DNA of 26,068 nucleotides from Clostridia bacterium (GTDB taxonomy: Bacteria; Bacillota_A; Clostridia; Christensenellales; Aristaeellaceae), in NCBI GenBank assembly GCA_017412025.1, contig JAFQOY010000200.1, forward strand, positions 1 through 26,068, written 5' to 3'. This document shows, one piece after another, positions 15,919-24,925 of the stretch. The position numbers were made by a program, and so were the translations under genes. The notes under the pieces were generated by a model that saw only the letters and a program-made list of their open reading frames with translations, did not search any database and was not told where the DNA came from. The number at the start of each line of letters is the position of its first letter. Positions within the stretch are counted from its first letter, which is position 1.

Positions 15919-17466
15919 ATGCGTTCATCACTACGTTTTTCTTTCATGCGGCATGCAGCGGATGCGATCTCTCTGATGTGTGCGCTGTTTATGCTCTGCG
16001 TTGTTCCGCTTTTGTTTCACGATGCTTTTTTTGATATCAACCGCGTCAAAGTTGACGCTGTTGTGCGCATTGTTCCGGTATTGCTGCTTCTGCATGCTTT
16101 TGCGTGTATGGGCGCAGGGCAGAAACGCTGTGCTCTGCCCGGGCACGTCAGCGGGATACTATTGCTTTTTCTTGGATTCTGCGCTATGTCCTGTCTGCTG
16201 AATGGGCTTGAGCCTGCGATGCTCACAGGCAGTGAAGGCCGCTACTGCGGTTTGTATTTTATGCTCAGCTGCGGCGCTGCGTTTCTGATCATCGCATCCG
16301 GCAGATGCCGTTTGATTCGGGGAGCGGTTGTTCCGGCTATGGTCTGTGCTTCTGCCTGCGCGCTTCTTGGCGTCATGAATGCGATGGGCGTCGATCCTCT
16401 GGGATTCTATGCGCGCATCCAAAAAGGACAGGAAAAGATATTCATGTCCACGATTGGGCATTTTGATTTCTTTGGAACATATCTGATTATGATGTTTCCG
16501 CTTGCTGCCGGGCAGTTTGTTTTTTCGCGCAGCGGGTTGATGCGTCTGTTTGGTTTTCTCTGTGCGGCGCTGATGGCCCTTGGCGCTATGGCGTCCCGTA
16601 CAGACAGCGCGCTTGCAGGGCTGCATCTGGGATGCATGATGCTGCTTGCGCTTTCTGGCGGAAGCTATGCAGTGCTTTCCCGCGCTTTTTTGCTTTGGTC
16701 ATTTTCTTTTACTGCGCTGCCCCTCATGTTCCGCCTTCTTCAGCACAGCGCGTTTGATTTGTGGTTTTCCGGTCTCTCTGCGCTGCTGTACGATCTGCAT
16801 GCCGCAGAGATTCTGGCTGTTGTATTTGCGTGTGCGGGCGTCGCATGCGCTGCGCTTCATCGCAGGGGAGCTGCAGTTCCAGGGAAAAGGCGCTGGATGA
16901 AAGGGTGTTTTTCGGGATTCGGACTGCTTGCAATCATTCTGTTTGCATCTATTCTGTATTTTTCTGTATTTGACACGGATGCATTTCTCGGTAAAGCGGC
17001 GTCTTTTCTGCGCTTTGACGATCATTGGGGTTCTCTTCGGGGGTTTGCATGGATCAGATCTATTCGTGCCTTTGCAGATTTTCCGCTCATGCAGAAGGTT
17101 TTCGGAGCCGGTATGGAATTGACGCTTCGCGTCCTGACGCCGTACTTTGACGATCCCGCGATGCTGGCGCACGGCGTATTCAACGATCCGCATTGTCAGC
17201 TGCTGCAGATGCTTTTGACCTGCGGGTTACTGGGCATGATTTTGTTTGCTGCGTTTTATATCAGTGTTCTTGCGTTTCTTTTCAGGCATGCCGGAGAAGA
17301 TCCGGTGTGCTGCGGCGTGCTTGGCGCCGTGTGGAGTTACAGCATTGTGCTGCTGATCAACGTCACACAGCCGATACTGATCGCCACGTATTTTTCGCTT
17401 TGCGCTTTGGGCGTCGGCTCAATTTCGCCGGAATACGGACAGGAGGGTGGGCGTTATGAATCTTGA
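15919..17466 (+). CDS. O-antigen ligase/polymerase-like membrane protein (Wzy_C family)
   Basis: This polytopic membrane protein of 515 residues has about eleven or twelve hydrophobic segments. It has the shape of the WaaL/Wzy_C family, which transfers or polymerises lipid-linked glycans on the outer face of the membrane. STIGHFDFFGTYL in the middle and a large external loop (about 365-425) with R374 (GSLRGFAW) and H418/H425 (AHGVFNDPHCQ), followed by LLTCGLLGMILF, match the family's conserved loop and post-loop helix. ATG 15919 is chosen over the longer open frame because AAAGGG (15904-15909) and a promoter precede it. Its end overlaps mrfA by 11 bases. No other glycan genes are adjacent, so the substrate is unknown. 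Confidence 0.72.
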   Translation: MRSSLRFSFMRHAADAISLMCALFMLCVVPLLFHDAFFDINRVKVDAVVRIVPVLLLLHAFACMGAGQKRCALPGHVSGILLLFLGFCAMSCLLNGLEPAMLTGSEGRYCGLYFMLSCGAAFLIIASGRCRLIRGAVVPAMVCASACALLGVMNAMGVDPLGFYARIQKGQEKIFMSTIGHFDFFGTYLIMMFPLAAGQFVFSRSGLMRLFGFLCAALMALGAMASRTDSALAGLHLGCMMLLALSGGSYAVLSRAFLLWSFSFTALPLMFRLLQHSAFDLWFSGLSALLYDLHAAEILAVVFACAGVACAALHRRGAAVPGKRRWMKGCFSGFGLLAIILFASILYFSVFDTDAFLGKAASFLRFDDHWGSLRGFAWIRSIRAFADFPLMQKVFGAGMELTLRVLTPYFDDPAMLAHGVFNDPHCQLLQMLLTCGLLGMILFAAFYISVLAFLFRHAGEDPVCCGVLGAVWSYSIVLLINVTQPILIATYFSLCALGVGSISPEYGQEGGRYES

Positions 17467-19726
17467 GCAGCTTCTCGGACGACTGAAGAATACGCCGTCC
17501 TTTATGGAAAACGTCACGCATTGGGAGACGATCCCTGCTAAAGACGCGGAATATGCAGAATTCCCTCAGTCATTGGATCCGCGGATTGTGCCGGTTCTTG
17601 CTTCGCGCGGCATATACAGGCTGTACAGCCATCAGCGTCAGGCATTTGATCTTTCAGCCCAGGGGAAGGATCTGTGCGTCATTACGCCGACGGCCTCAGG
17701 CAAAACCATGTGCTACAATCTGCCGGTGCTCAACAAAATTCTGCATGAGCCTGATGCTAGGGCGCTGTATCTGTTTCCGACCAAGGCGCTCTCTGCTGAT
17801 CAGGTGTCTGAGCTCTACGAGCTGATTGAAGGCATGGGCGTGGACGTTAAAACCTATACCTATGACGGCGATACGCCTGCAGCTGCCCGCAGGCAGGTGC
17901 GTCAGGCCGGGCATATCGTTGTGACCAACCCGGATATGCTTCATTCCGGCATCCTGCCGCATCATACAAAATGGGTAAAACTGTTTGAAAATCTGCGCTA
18001 TGTTGTGATCGATGAAATCCACGCGTACCGGGGCGTGTTCGGATCCAATCTCTCTAACGTCATCCGCAGGCTGATGCGGCTGTGCGCATTTTATGGTTCT
18101 CATCCGCAGTTTATCTGCTGCTCTGCAACGATCGCCAATCCCGGTGAACTGGCCCGGACGCTGATTGGGCGTCCTGTCGAACTGATTGATAAAAGCGGCG
18201 CTTCCAGCGGAGAGAGGCACATCGTGTTTTATAATCCGCCGGTTGTCAATCGCCAGCTTGGCGTGCGCAAATCCGTTCTGCAGGAAACGCTGCGCATTGC
18301 TTCAATGCTTGTTGACAACGACATATCCACGATCGTCTTTGGTAAATCCAGATTGACCGTGGAGGTTTTGACCAGGCATCTGAAGGAACGGGTCCGGGAT
18401 CCGCTGGGAAATGCCGGACGCGTCAGAGGATATCGCGGCGGTTATCTGCCCACGCTTCGAAGGGAAATCGAGCGCGGTCTGCGAAAAGGAGAGATACGCG
18501 CGGTCGTTTCAACCAATGCGCTTGAGTTGGGTATCGATATCGGTCAGCTGGATGCGTGCGTGATGTGCGGTTATCCGGGAACGATCGCAAGTACCTGGCA
18601 GGAAGCAGGCAGGGCTGGCAGAAGAAAGAACACGGCGCTTACGGTTGTCGTGGCATCCTCCTCTGCGCTTGATCAGTATATCGTAACGCATCCGCAGTAT
18701 TTTTTCGGGCATTCTCCGGAGAATGCGCTGATCCATCCTGACAATCTGTATGTCTTGCTCAGCCATGTCAAGTGTGCCGCGTATGAGCTCCCGTTTGAAC
18801 AGGGGGAATCGTATGCGGAAGGCGTTGCCACCTCCGAGCTGCTTGAATACCTGTGTGAAGAGCAGATTCTGCATCTGACCGCCGGCAGGTATTACTGGAT
18901 GGCCGAGGAATTCCCGGCCGCTGATCTTTCACTTCGCTCGGTTACCAGTGAAAACTTTGTCATCATCGATATTTCAAATGCTGCGCATCATGCTGTGATC
19001 GGTGAAATGGATCGGTATACGGTTCCTATGCTTCTGCACGAGAATGCCATATACATGCACGAGGGGCAGCAGTATCAGGTTGAAAAGCTGGACTTTACAG
19101 AGAAGAAGGCCTACGTGCGCAGCGTGAATGTGGACTATTACACGGACGCCGATCTCAACACCAGCATCAAGGTGCTGGATGTGCTCAAAGAGCAGCAGCT
19201 TGAAGGCGGATCGCTTGCCTATGGCGAGGTGCTTGTCACATGGCTTGTGACGATGTTTAAGAAGTTCAAACTCGATACACAGGAGACGCTGGGATTCGGA
19301 CCGGTTGATCTGCCGGAACTGGAGATGCCAACAAACGCATGTTGGTGGGCGCTGGATGAAAAGATTACAGGCGGATTGTCTATGGATGATCTTCAGGGCG
19401 GCATGCTGGGCGTCGCCAATGCGCTCCGGCAGATCATTCCGCTGTATCTGATGTGTTCTCCGGGTGATATCTGCGTTCAGTATCGCGTTCGGGATCCGTT
19501 TACCAGACTGCCGTCGATCATTGTGTTTGACAATTATGCAGGCGGTATTGGTCTTAGTGAGCGCGTTTACGGCATGCGCAATCTGATTTTCAATGACGTA
19601 CGGGAATTGATCAGATCCTGCTCATGCGAGGCAGGATGTCCCTCCTGTGTCGGCCCGAGAGCGGAAGTGGGCGGCAGAGGAAAAGCGACGGCATTGCTGC
19701 TGTCTGAGAGGCTGATGGGGTTATGA
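17456..19726 (+). CDS. mrfA: MrfA-type superfamily 2 DNA helicase with C-terminal DUF1998/zinc region
   Basis: MrfA (YprA) of B. subtilis is a helicase that, with the nuclease MrfB, repairs mitomycin C-type DNA damage independently of UvrABC. The start ATG has AGGAGGG at 17441-17447, giving 756 residues. Motifs seen are Walker A TPTASGKT (77-84), the DEIH box (166-169), SAT (203-205) and motif VI QEAGRAGRR (382-390). Near the C terminus the cysteine cluster SCSCEAGCPSC (C722, C724, C728, C731) is the expected metal site of DUF1998. The gene overlaps the upstream membrane-protein gene by 11 bases and shares an ATGA overlap with mrfB, indicating translational coupling. The symbol rests on homology and gene order. 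Confidence 0.9.
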   Translation: MNLEQLLGRLKNTPSFMENVTHWETIPAKDAEYAEFPQSLDPRIVPVLASRGIYRLYSHQRQAFDLSAQGKDLCVITPTASGKTMCYNLPVLNKILHEPDARALYLFPTKALSADQVSELYELIEGMGVDVKTYTYDGDTPAAARRQVRQAGHIVVTNPDMLHSGILPHHTKWVKLFENLRYVVIDEIHAYRGVFGSNLSNVIRRLMRLCAFYGSHPQFICCSATIANPGELARTLIGRPVELIDKSGASSGERHIVFYNPPVVNRQLGVRKSVLQETLRIASMLVDNDISTIVFGKSRLTVEVLTRHLKERVRDPLGNAGRVRGYRGGYLPTLRREIERGLRKGEIRAVVSTNALELGIDIGQLDACVMCGYPGTIASTWQEAGRAGRRKNTALTVVVASSSALDQYIVTHPQYFFGHSPENALIHPDNLYVLLSHVKCAAYELPFEQGESYAEGVATSELLEYLCEEQILHLTAGRYYWMAEEFPAADLSLRSVTSENFVIIDISNAAHHAVIGEMDRYTVPMLLHENAIYMHEGQQYQVEKLDFTEKKAYVRSVNVDYYTDADLNTSIKVLDVLKEQQLEGGSLAYGEVLVTWLVTMFKKFKLDTQETLGFGPVDLPELEMPTNACWWALDEKITGGLSMDDLQGGMLGVANALRQIIPLYLMCSPGDICVQYRVRDPFTRLPSIIVFDNYAGGIGLSERVYGMRNLIFNDVRELIRSCSCEAGCPSCVGPRAEVGGRGKATALLLSERLMGL

Positions 19727-20886
19727 GAAATCTGCGCGAAAAACTCATGGCTGTCTCGGCTTCCAGGCCGCGGACACTTCAGAAGCTCGATGAGCCAAAT
19801 CCGGAGCCGTTTTTCTGCCGCGAACATGTTGTTCCGCTGGAGGAGCTTTGCGGGATTGAGCGCGTTTCGCTTGCCGATATCCGCGCATGCGATCCGGGTT
19901 TCGTTGGCGAACACTGGGATATCAGCAAGGTGCTCTTTGTCGATACGGAGACAACCGGCCTGAACGGCGGAGCGGGAACAGTCGCTTTTGAAATCGGCGT
20001 TGGCTGGATCGGGCAGCAGGGCATGATCATCAGACAGTACGTCATTCGTGATTACTGCGAAGAGGCTGCAATGCTCAGGGAGATTGCCGCGCTGTTTGAA
20101 AAGGCGGATACGGTTGTTTCCTTCAACGGCAAAACGTTTGACTTGCCGCTTCTGGAATCCAGAATGGTGATGAACAGAATACGGATGCCGCTGACTCAAA
20201 TGCCGCATCTGGATCTGCTTCATGCATCGCGCAGGGTGTATAAGCTCAGACTCAAGCGATGTAATCTTTCTGCGCTCGAGGAGGCGATATTCGGTTTCTC
20301 GCGCAAGGATGATCTTCCGGGCGCTCAGGTTCCGCAGCGATACTTTGATTACCTGAAAACGCGTGAATTTGCATTGCTTGAAGACGTGCTCAGGCATAAT
20401 CTTGACGACGTCAGGAGCCTTGCCAGGCTCACCGGTCACCTGTGCGCGGTGTTTAAAACGCCGCAGATGCTTGAGCATGCAGAGGATCTGTTTGGCGTAG
20501 GGCGTACGCTGATGCGCGGAGGAGACGTGCCCAAAGCGCGCGCCTGTTTCAGAATTCTCCGGCACAGCTCGCTGTCTGCACAGGCGCATATGCATCTGGT
20601 TTCAAGCTATAAGCGGGACAGGCAGTGGGAAGAGACAATTTCTTCCTGCCAGGAGATGATTGCCTGCGGCGAAGGCGGAATATGGCCATACGTTGAGCTT
20701 GCCAAGTACTATGAACATATTGAGCGGGACGTGCCGAGGGCGTTTGGTTATGCGAACGCTGCTCTGCGCTATGCGCTCAACATGGCGCCGATTTCCGGCA
20801 TGGACCCGGAGATTGAAAAGCAGCTTCAGAAACGGCTGGAGCGGCTCAGGCGCAAAATGAAAAGGCAGAATGATCATTCAGTTTAG
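19723..20886 (+). CDS. mrfB: MrfB-type RNase H-like exonuclease with C-terminal TPR region
   Basis: MrfB (YprB) is the nuclease partner of MrfA. The 387-residue protein has an RNase H-like/DEDD nuclease fold: VDTETTGL (D74, E76), VSFNGKTFDLPLL (D140) and RHNLDDVRSL (D228 or D229 as the last acidic residue). From about residue 250 to the end, helical repeats (LMRGGDVPKARACF, LAKYYEHIERD) look like TPR units, as in the B. subtilis protein. The start lies inside the mrfA stop (ATGA). The fourth metal-ligand assignment is by motif position only. Confidence 0.87.
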   Translation: MRNLREKLMAVSASRPRTLQKLDEPNPEPFFCREHVVPLEELCGIERVSLADIRACDPGFVGEHWDISKVLFVDTETTGLNGGAGTVAFEIGVGWIGQQGMIIRQYVIRDYCEEAAMLREIAALFEKADTVVSFNGKTFDLPLLESRMVMNRIRMPLTQMPHLDLLHASRRVYKLRLKRCNLSALEEAIFGFSRKDDLPGAQVPQRYFDYLKTREFALLEDVLRHNLDDVRSLARLTGHLCAVFKTPQMLEHAEDLFGVGRTLMRGGDVPKARACFRILRHSSLSAQAHMHLVSSYKRDRQWEETISSCQEMIACGEGGIWPYVELAKYYEHIERDVPRAFGYANAALRYALNMAPISGMDPEIEKQLQKRLERLRRKMKRQNDHSV

Positions 20887-20902
20887 GGAGGTAAGAACGC
20901 CG

Positions 20903-21595
20903 ATGAGTTTTATGGGAAATATGCTGGGCAACAAAGCGCTTGCTGCTCATGGAAAAAGCGACTACAGAAAAGCGCTTGAACTGTATGATGAAGCATATGC
21001 AAAGGGCATGGACAAGTTCCGGCTGCTTCGCGGATACTGCGTGCTCCTGATTCGCACATGCCAGTTTGATAAAGCGCTGGAGGTTCTCAAAAAGCTGGAT
21101 AAGATGCCCGGCCTTTCACAGAAAGACAAGACGGATATCCACGTCAATTACGCCATTATTCTCTGGAAAAAAGGGCATCTTGATCGGGCTATGGAGATTC
21201 TGGAATCAGAATTCAGGCACATCAAGAATGGAACGATGTACAGCATCATCGGATACCTGAAGATTGAACAGGGGGATGCGCAGGAAGCGCTTCGCTTCAA
21301 TCAGGAAGCGCTGGAGTATGATGAGGATGATGCGGTATTCCAGGACAATATGGGGCAGACCTATTATCGACTGCTCGGCGACAAGGAGAAGGCGAAAGCA
21401 TACTTTGACCGGGCGATTGCCAAGAAGCCCAATGCGATTGATACCAACTATTTCCTGGCGCTTTATGATATTGAAAACGGGGACAAGGAAAGCGCACGTG
21501 AACGCCTGAATACAGCTCGGCGCGGATTCTTCTCTCCGCTCAACTATGCGCAGATCGATATGATCGACGCAAAGCTTGCAGAGCTTGACGCATAA
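20903..21595 (+). CDS. Tetratricopeptide repeat protein
   Basis: This protein of 230 residues consists almost entirely of TPR-like helical pairs, for example GKSDYRKALELYDEAYAKG, CQFDKALEVLKKLD, GHLDRAMEILESEF, GDAQEALRFNQEALEYD and GDKEKAKAYFDRAIAKKPN. There is no signal peptide or membrane segment, so it should be a cytosolic scaffold. AGGGAGG (20885-20891) lies 11 bases before ATG 20903, and an in-frame start at 20870 would overlap mrfB. It is the last gene of the mrfAB transcript, before a strong terminator. Function is unknown, and a link to MrfA/MrfB is suggested only by position. Confidence 0.85.
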   Translation: MSFMGNMLGNKALAAHGKSDYRKALELYDEAYAKGMDKFRLLRGYCVLLIRTCQFDKALEVLKKLDKMPGLSQKDKTDIHVNYAIILWKKGHLDRAMEILESEFRHIKNGTMYSIIGYLKIEQGDAQEALRFNQEALEYDEDDAVFQDNMGQTYYRLLGDKEKAKAYFDRAIAKKPNAIDTNYFLALYDIENGDKESARERLNTARRGFFSPLNYAQIDMIDAKLAELDA

Positions 21596-21606
21596 CCCCG
21601 CAGGGG

Positions 21607-21638
21607 AAAAGCACCGGTTTTTGATACCGGTGCTTTTT
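21607..21638. terminator. Bidirectional rho-independent terminator
   Basis: AAAAGCACCGGT (21607-21618) pairs with ACCGGTGCTTTT (21626-21637), flanked by A and T runs. It works in both directions between the TPR gene (ends 21595) and the penicillin-binding protein gene (ends 21644 on the minus strand). Confidence 0.9.
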
Positions 21639-21643
21639 GACTG

Positions 21644-24007
21644 TCAGGGGAAATCGTCAGAAAAGGATAATGCAGGGATCAGGCGACGTAATCCTGCCAA
21701 TAAGCTGCTGCCGGCGCTAACCTGTGCGATTTGCACGGCCTGCTTTCCTTCAAGCCAGATTCCCTGCTGAAGAAGCTCCTCGTGAATGGGGATCACGCGA
21801 TAGGTATAGACAACGCCTGCCTGCGCGGAATGGTCGCTGTAGGTGATGTTTTCGCCTGCGTTTCCGATGATTTCCGTCAGAATCACGGATTCCCCGATGG
21901 CATCTCGCTGAATTCTGTACCGCGCGGGTGACGCCGCCTTGAAGTGAAGCTCCGGCAAACCGCTTGTGTCATGGGCGACATAGAAAGAGGAAGGGGCAAG
22001 AGGCGCATTCCAAACGTCCGATACGGCGTACGGCCGGTTTGATTTTGTAAACACCTCACGGATGCGAAAGTCCTTTGGAGTGGTATCGCTGGCCAGCATC
22101 ACAGAGCCGCGCGCTGTCAGCGCACGTTTGTCCAGCGTGAGCCAGATCATTCCGTCCGGCTCGGTAAACTGTGGTTTTTCCCGATCGGCATATGCTTTTT
22201 TGAAAAATGCCGCCGCGACGGAGGCAGTATGCGTACCGCCTGTAACTCCATTGGGAATCTTGTGTTGTGAATCCGTCTGATCATATCCCATCCAGACGGC
22301 GATGGAGAGTTCACTGTTGTATGCCGTCATCCAGATGTCACGGTTTCCGCCTTTCATCGAGACTGTACCCGTCTTTCCGGCAACGGGCGTATTGGCCGAC
22401 AGCATTCTTGTGCCTGTTCCGTTGGATACGACGGATTGAAGCAGCGACGTCATCAGGTATGCGCTCTGTTCAGTGATGACACGTTTTCCTGCATCCTTTC
22501 GCTCATACACGGTCTCGCCCGACGCGTTTAAGATTTTATCCACACAGTAAGGTTTATGGTACACACCTCCGTTTGCGTAGGGGACGTAGGCCGATGCGAG
22601 TTCTACCGGCGTTACGCCGTATGTCATCGATCCCAATGCAAGCGAGAGGTTATGATCGCTTTCCTGTGTGGGGATCCCCATTTTCGTCAGGTATGCGATG
22701 CTGTTCTCCATTCCGATTTCTTCAAGCAGACGGACGGCAGTGGTATTGAGCGAATTGCGCACCGCAGTGCGCATGGTTACTCTTCCGTAGTATCTGTCTC
22801 CTGCATTCTGCGGCGTGTAGCCGTTGAAGCTTGTTTTTTCGTCCAGGAGAATTGAAGCTGTAGTGTATCCCAGTTCCAGGGCCGGGCCATAAACGGCAAG
22901 GGGCTTGAGCGCTGAACCGGGCTGACGGCGCATTTGAGTCGCGCGGTTCAGGCCGCGGCGAACGGCATAGTTCCGTCCGCCGATCATGGCACGGATGGCT
23001 CCGTCCTGAGCGTCGACGACCGCCATCGCGCTTTGTACAGGCGTTCCGTCTGAGGCGGCACGGGGAAACAAACTTGCGTCAGCATATATGCCGTCTGCAA
23101 TCTCCTGAAGTCTTGGATCATAAGCGGAATAAACAGTGTAACCGCCGCTGATGACATCGTCAATCGATACGCCAAGCAATTCGCTGCTGGAACGCACAAC
23201 CTCATCCACATACCAGCTGCTGACCTGCGTATCTTCCTGCCATGCCAGAACCCAGATGCTTTCGTTTTCTGCTTCTTCGTATTCCTGCTGCGTGATCATC
23301 CCGTTTTCGGCCATGGTTTTCAGGATATACGTTCTTCTTGATCGGTTGTTTTCCGGATTGCTGTGCGGCGCATAGGCGGACGGGGCTTTGATCGTAGCCG
23401 CAAGGCTGGCGCTTTGAGATAGGGAAAGCATTTGAGCGTCGATGCCGAAATACGCGCGCGCAGCCGCCTGGATACCGTATGCGCCTCGTCCGAAGTATAC
23501 AGTATTGAGGTACATTTCAAGAATCTCATCCTTGCTGTAGAGGCGCTCGATTTGAAAAGCCAGATTGATTTCTTCAAGTTTCCTTCGGATGGTCTTCTCT
23601 GCGCTCAGGTGCGTCAGCTTGGCAAGCTGCTGTGTGATGGTGCTGGCACCCTCCGCCAGCGTTCCCCTTCGGATATTGTTATTCAGCGCACCCAGAATTC
23701 TGTATACGTCGATGCCTCTGTGTGCGTAAAAGCGCAGATCTTCTGCCGCAATGAATGCCTGCCGCGTATGAAGGGGAATGCTGCTCAGCGGTGTGATTCT
23801 CCGGTTTTCCGCTCCTCGTATTTCGCTGAGCAGTTCTCCGTGCCGATCCATGATGGATGAAGTCTGCGCGAGACCGTGAAGCTTTTCGGGATCCAGTTTC
23901 TGCCAGCTTTGGACGTCAAAAGTCACAAAAAAAGCCAACAGGCAGACTGTCAGGATACCAAGTATACACAGGAAGCCCGTCATAATGCGTTTTTTTGTTT
24001 TGCCCAT
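21644..24007 (-). CDS. Class A penicillin-binding protein (transglycosylase/transpeptidase)
   Basis: This bifunctional enzyme polymerises glycan strands and cross-links stem peptides outside the membrane. The 787-residue protein has a short cytoplasmic N terminus and one membrane helix (about 9-31). The GT51 domain shows AAEDLRFYAHRGID (catalytic E89), GASTITQQLAK (120-130) and EMYLNTVYFGRGAYG. The transpeptidase domain has S355-A-L-K358, S409-L-N411 and K535-T-G537. The C-terminal 150 or so residues look like a beta-rich, fibronectin-III-like tail. GGAGG lies 8 bases before the start. It diverges from spoIIAA, so a sporulation role is possible but not shown; it could equally be the vegetative PBP1. 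Confidence 0.93.
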   Translation of the reverse strand: MGKTKKRIMTGFLCILGILTVCLLAFFVTFDVQSWQKLDPEKLHGLAQTSSIMDRHGELLSEIRGAENRRITPLSSIPLHTRQAFIAAEDLRFYAHRGIDVYRILGALNNNIRRGTLAEGASTITQQLAKLTHLSAEKTIRRKLEEINLAFQIERLYSKDEILEMYLNTVYFGRGAYGIQAAARAYFGIDAQMLSLSQSASLAATIKAPSAYAPHSNPENNRSRRTYILKTMAENGMITQQEYEEAENESIWVLAWQEDTQVSSWYVDEVVRSSSELLGVSIDDVISGGYTVYSAYDPRLQEIADGIYADASLFPRAASDGTPVQSAMAVVDAQDGAIRAMIGGRNYAVRRGLNRATQMRRQPGSALKPLAVYGPALELGYTTASILLDEKTSFNGYTPQNAGDRYYGRVTMRTAVRNSLNTTAVRLLEEIGMENSIAYLTKMGIPTQESDHNLSLALGSMTYGVTPVELASAYVPYANGGVYHKPYCVDKILNASGETVYERKDAGKRVITEQSAYLMTSLLQSVVSNGTGTRMLSANTPVAGKTGTVSMKGGNRDIWMTAYNSELSIAVWMGYDQTDSQHKIPNGVTGGTHTASVAAAFFKKAYADREKPQFTEPDGMIWLTLDKRALTARGSVMLASDTTPKDFRIREVFTKSNRPYAVSDVWNAPLAPSSFYVAHDTSGLPELHFKAASPARYRIQRDAIGESVILTEIIGNAGENITYSDHSAQAGVVYTYRVIPIHEELLQQGIWLEGKQAVQIAQVSAGSSLLAGLRRLIPALSFSDDFP

Positions 24008-24149
24008 GGATCAGCCTCCCGATTGCGTGTCAATGAGATGATCTTGTTTTACCCGGTTTGAATCATTCTATGCATGCAAATGTCATGATTTCAGACAGCG
24101 ATCATATACATATATATGCGCATCAAAACAAGGGAGGAGGACCAGCGTT
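24008..24149. other. Divergent intergenic region between the PBP gene and spoIIAA
   Basis: This 142-base AT-rich spacer must hold both start regions. It carries the PBP ribosome binding site at its left edge and GGGAGGAGG (24132-24140) for spoIIAA at its right. I could not identify a convincing sigma-A or sigma-H promoter for either gene; an alternating AT stretch at about 24104-24117 is the only notable feature. Confidence 0.5.
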
Positions 24150-24488
24150 TTGAGCAGATTTACCTGCAGTCAGGACAGGCTTGTCGTTTATCTGGAGGGA
24201 GAAATCGATCACCATGCCGCCCGGTATCTTCGTACGCAGATTGAAGAGATGATCCAAAGGACAAAAGCTGCCCATCTGATTCTTGATTTTTCGGGCGTCG
24301 GTTTTATAGACAGTTCGGGCATTGGCATGATTATTGGCCGTTATAAAACCATGCGAAGCAGGCAGGGGAAAATGAGCGCAAGGGGGCTGAATGCTGCGGC
24401 AGACAGGTTATTTCATATGGCAGGCCTTCACAGGATTATTCCGATTGAAGCGGCGAAAGAGGAAACGAAGGAGGAAATGAAAGCATGA
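24150..24488 (+). CDS. spoIIAA: SpoIIAA, anti-anti-sigma factor (STAS domain)
   Basis: Unphosphorylated SpoIIAA displaces sigma-F from SpoIIAB in the forespore. The 112-residue STAS protein has GEIDHHAARYLR and the hallmark FIDSSGIGMIIGRYK, in which the serine of the DSSG motif (residues 55-56) is the site phosphorylated by SpoIIAB. The start is TTG at 24150, supported by GGGAGGAGG 9 bases upstream and by alignment of the N terminus. The C-terminal tail is short and charged (EETKEEMKA). The ATGA overlap with spoIIAB is the usual spoIIA arrangement. No SpoIIE phosphatase gene is in the window. Confidence 0.9.
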   Translation: MSRFTCSQDRLVVYLEGEIDHHAARYLRTQIEEMIQRTKAAHLILDFSGVGFIDSSGIGMIIGRYKTMRSRQGKMSARGLNAAADRLFHMAGLHRIIPIEAAKEETKEEMKA

Positions 24489-24925
24489 ACAATCAGATGG
24501 AACTTGCATTTCTGGCGGTTCCGGAAAACGAAGCTTTTGCACGAATGGTCATCAGCGCGTTTCTGGTCAGAATCAACCCAGCGCTCAGCATGATATCAGA
24601 AGTGCGTACTGCGGTCAGCGAGGCGGTGACAAACGCGGTGGTGCATGCCTATGAAGGAAGCGGCAGGGGAAGAATTGAAATGCGAGCCAGCATTGACGAA
24701 CGCAGAGTTCTGATTGAAGTGGAGGACTTTGGACGCGGCATTGAAGACGTCGGGCAGGCGATGCAGCCTTTTTTTACGTCGCAGCCCGATCAGGAACGGA
24801 CGGGCATGGGATTTTCTCTGATGCTTTCGTTTATGGATGGCGTTCAGGTTGAATCCGCTGCAGGAAAGGGAACAAGAATCAAAATGACGAAATTGATCCA
24901 GAACGAAGATGAAGAACTCCTGTGA
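24485..24925 (+). CDS. spoIIAB: SpoIIAB, anti-sigma-F factor and serine kinase
   Basis: SpoIIAB is a GHKL-fold kinase that holds sigma-F inactive and phosphorylates SpoIIAA. The protein is 146 residues. The N box EVRTAVSEAVTNAVVHAY places E46 and N50 at the same numbers as the catalytic glutamate and magnesium-binding asparagine of the B. subtilis protein. The nucleotide-binding EVEDFGRGI (D81) and the lid ERTGMGF (104-110) are present. All residues needed for kinase and switch function appear intact, which contrasts with the shortened sigma factor encoded next. Its 3' end overlaps the sigF start by 17 bases. Confidence 0.92.
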   Translation: MNNQMELAFLAVPENEAFARMVISAFLVRINPALSMISEVRTAVSEAVTNAVVHAYEGSGRGRIEMRASIDERRVLIEVEDFGRGIEDVGQAMQPFFTSQPDQERTGMGFSLMLSFMDGVQVESAAGKGTRIKMTKLIQNEDEELL

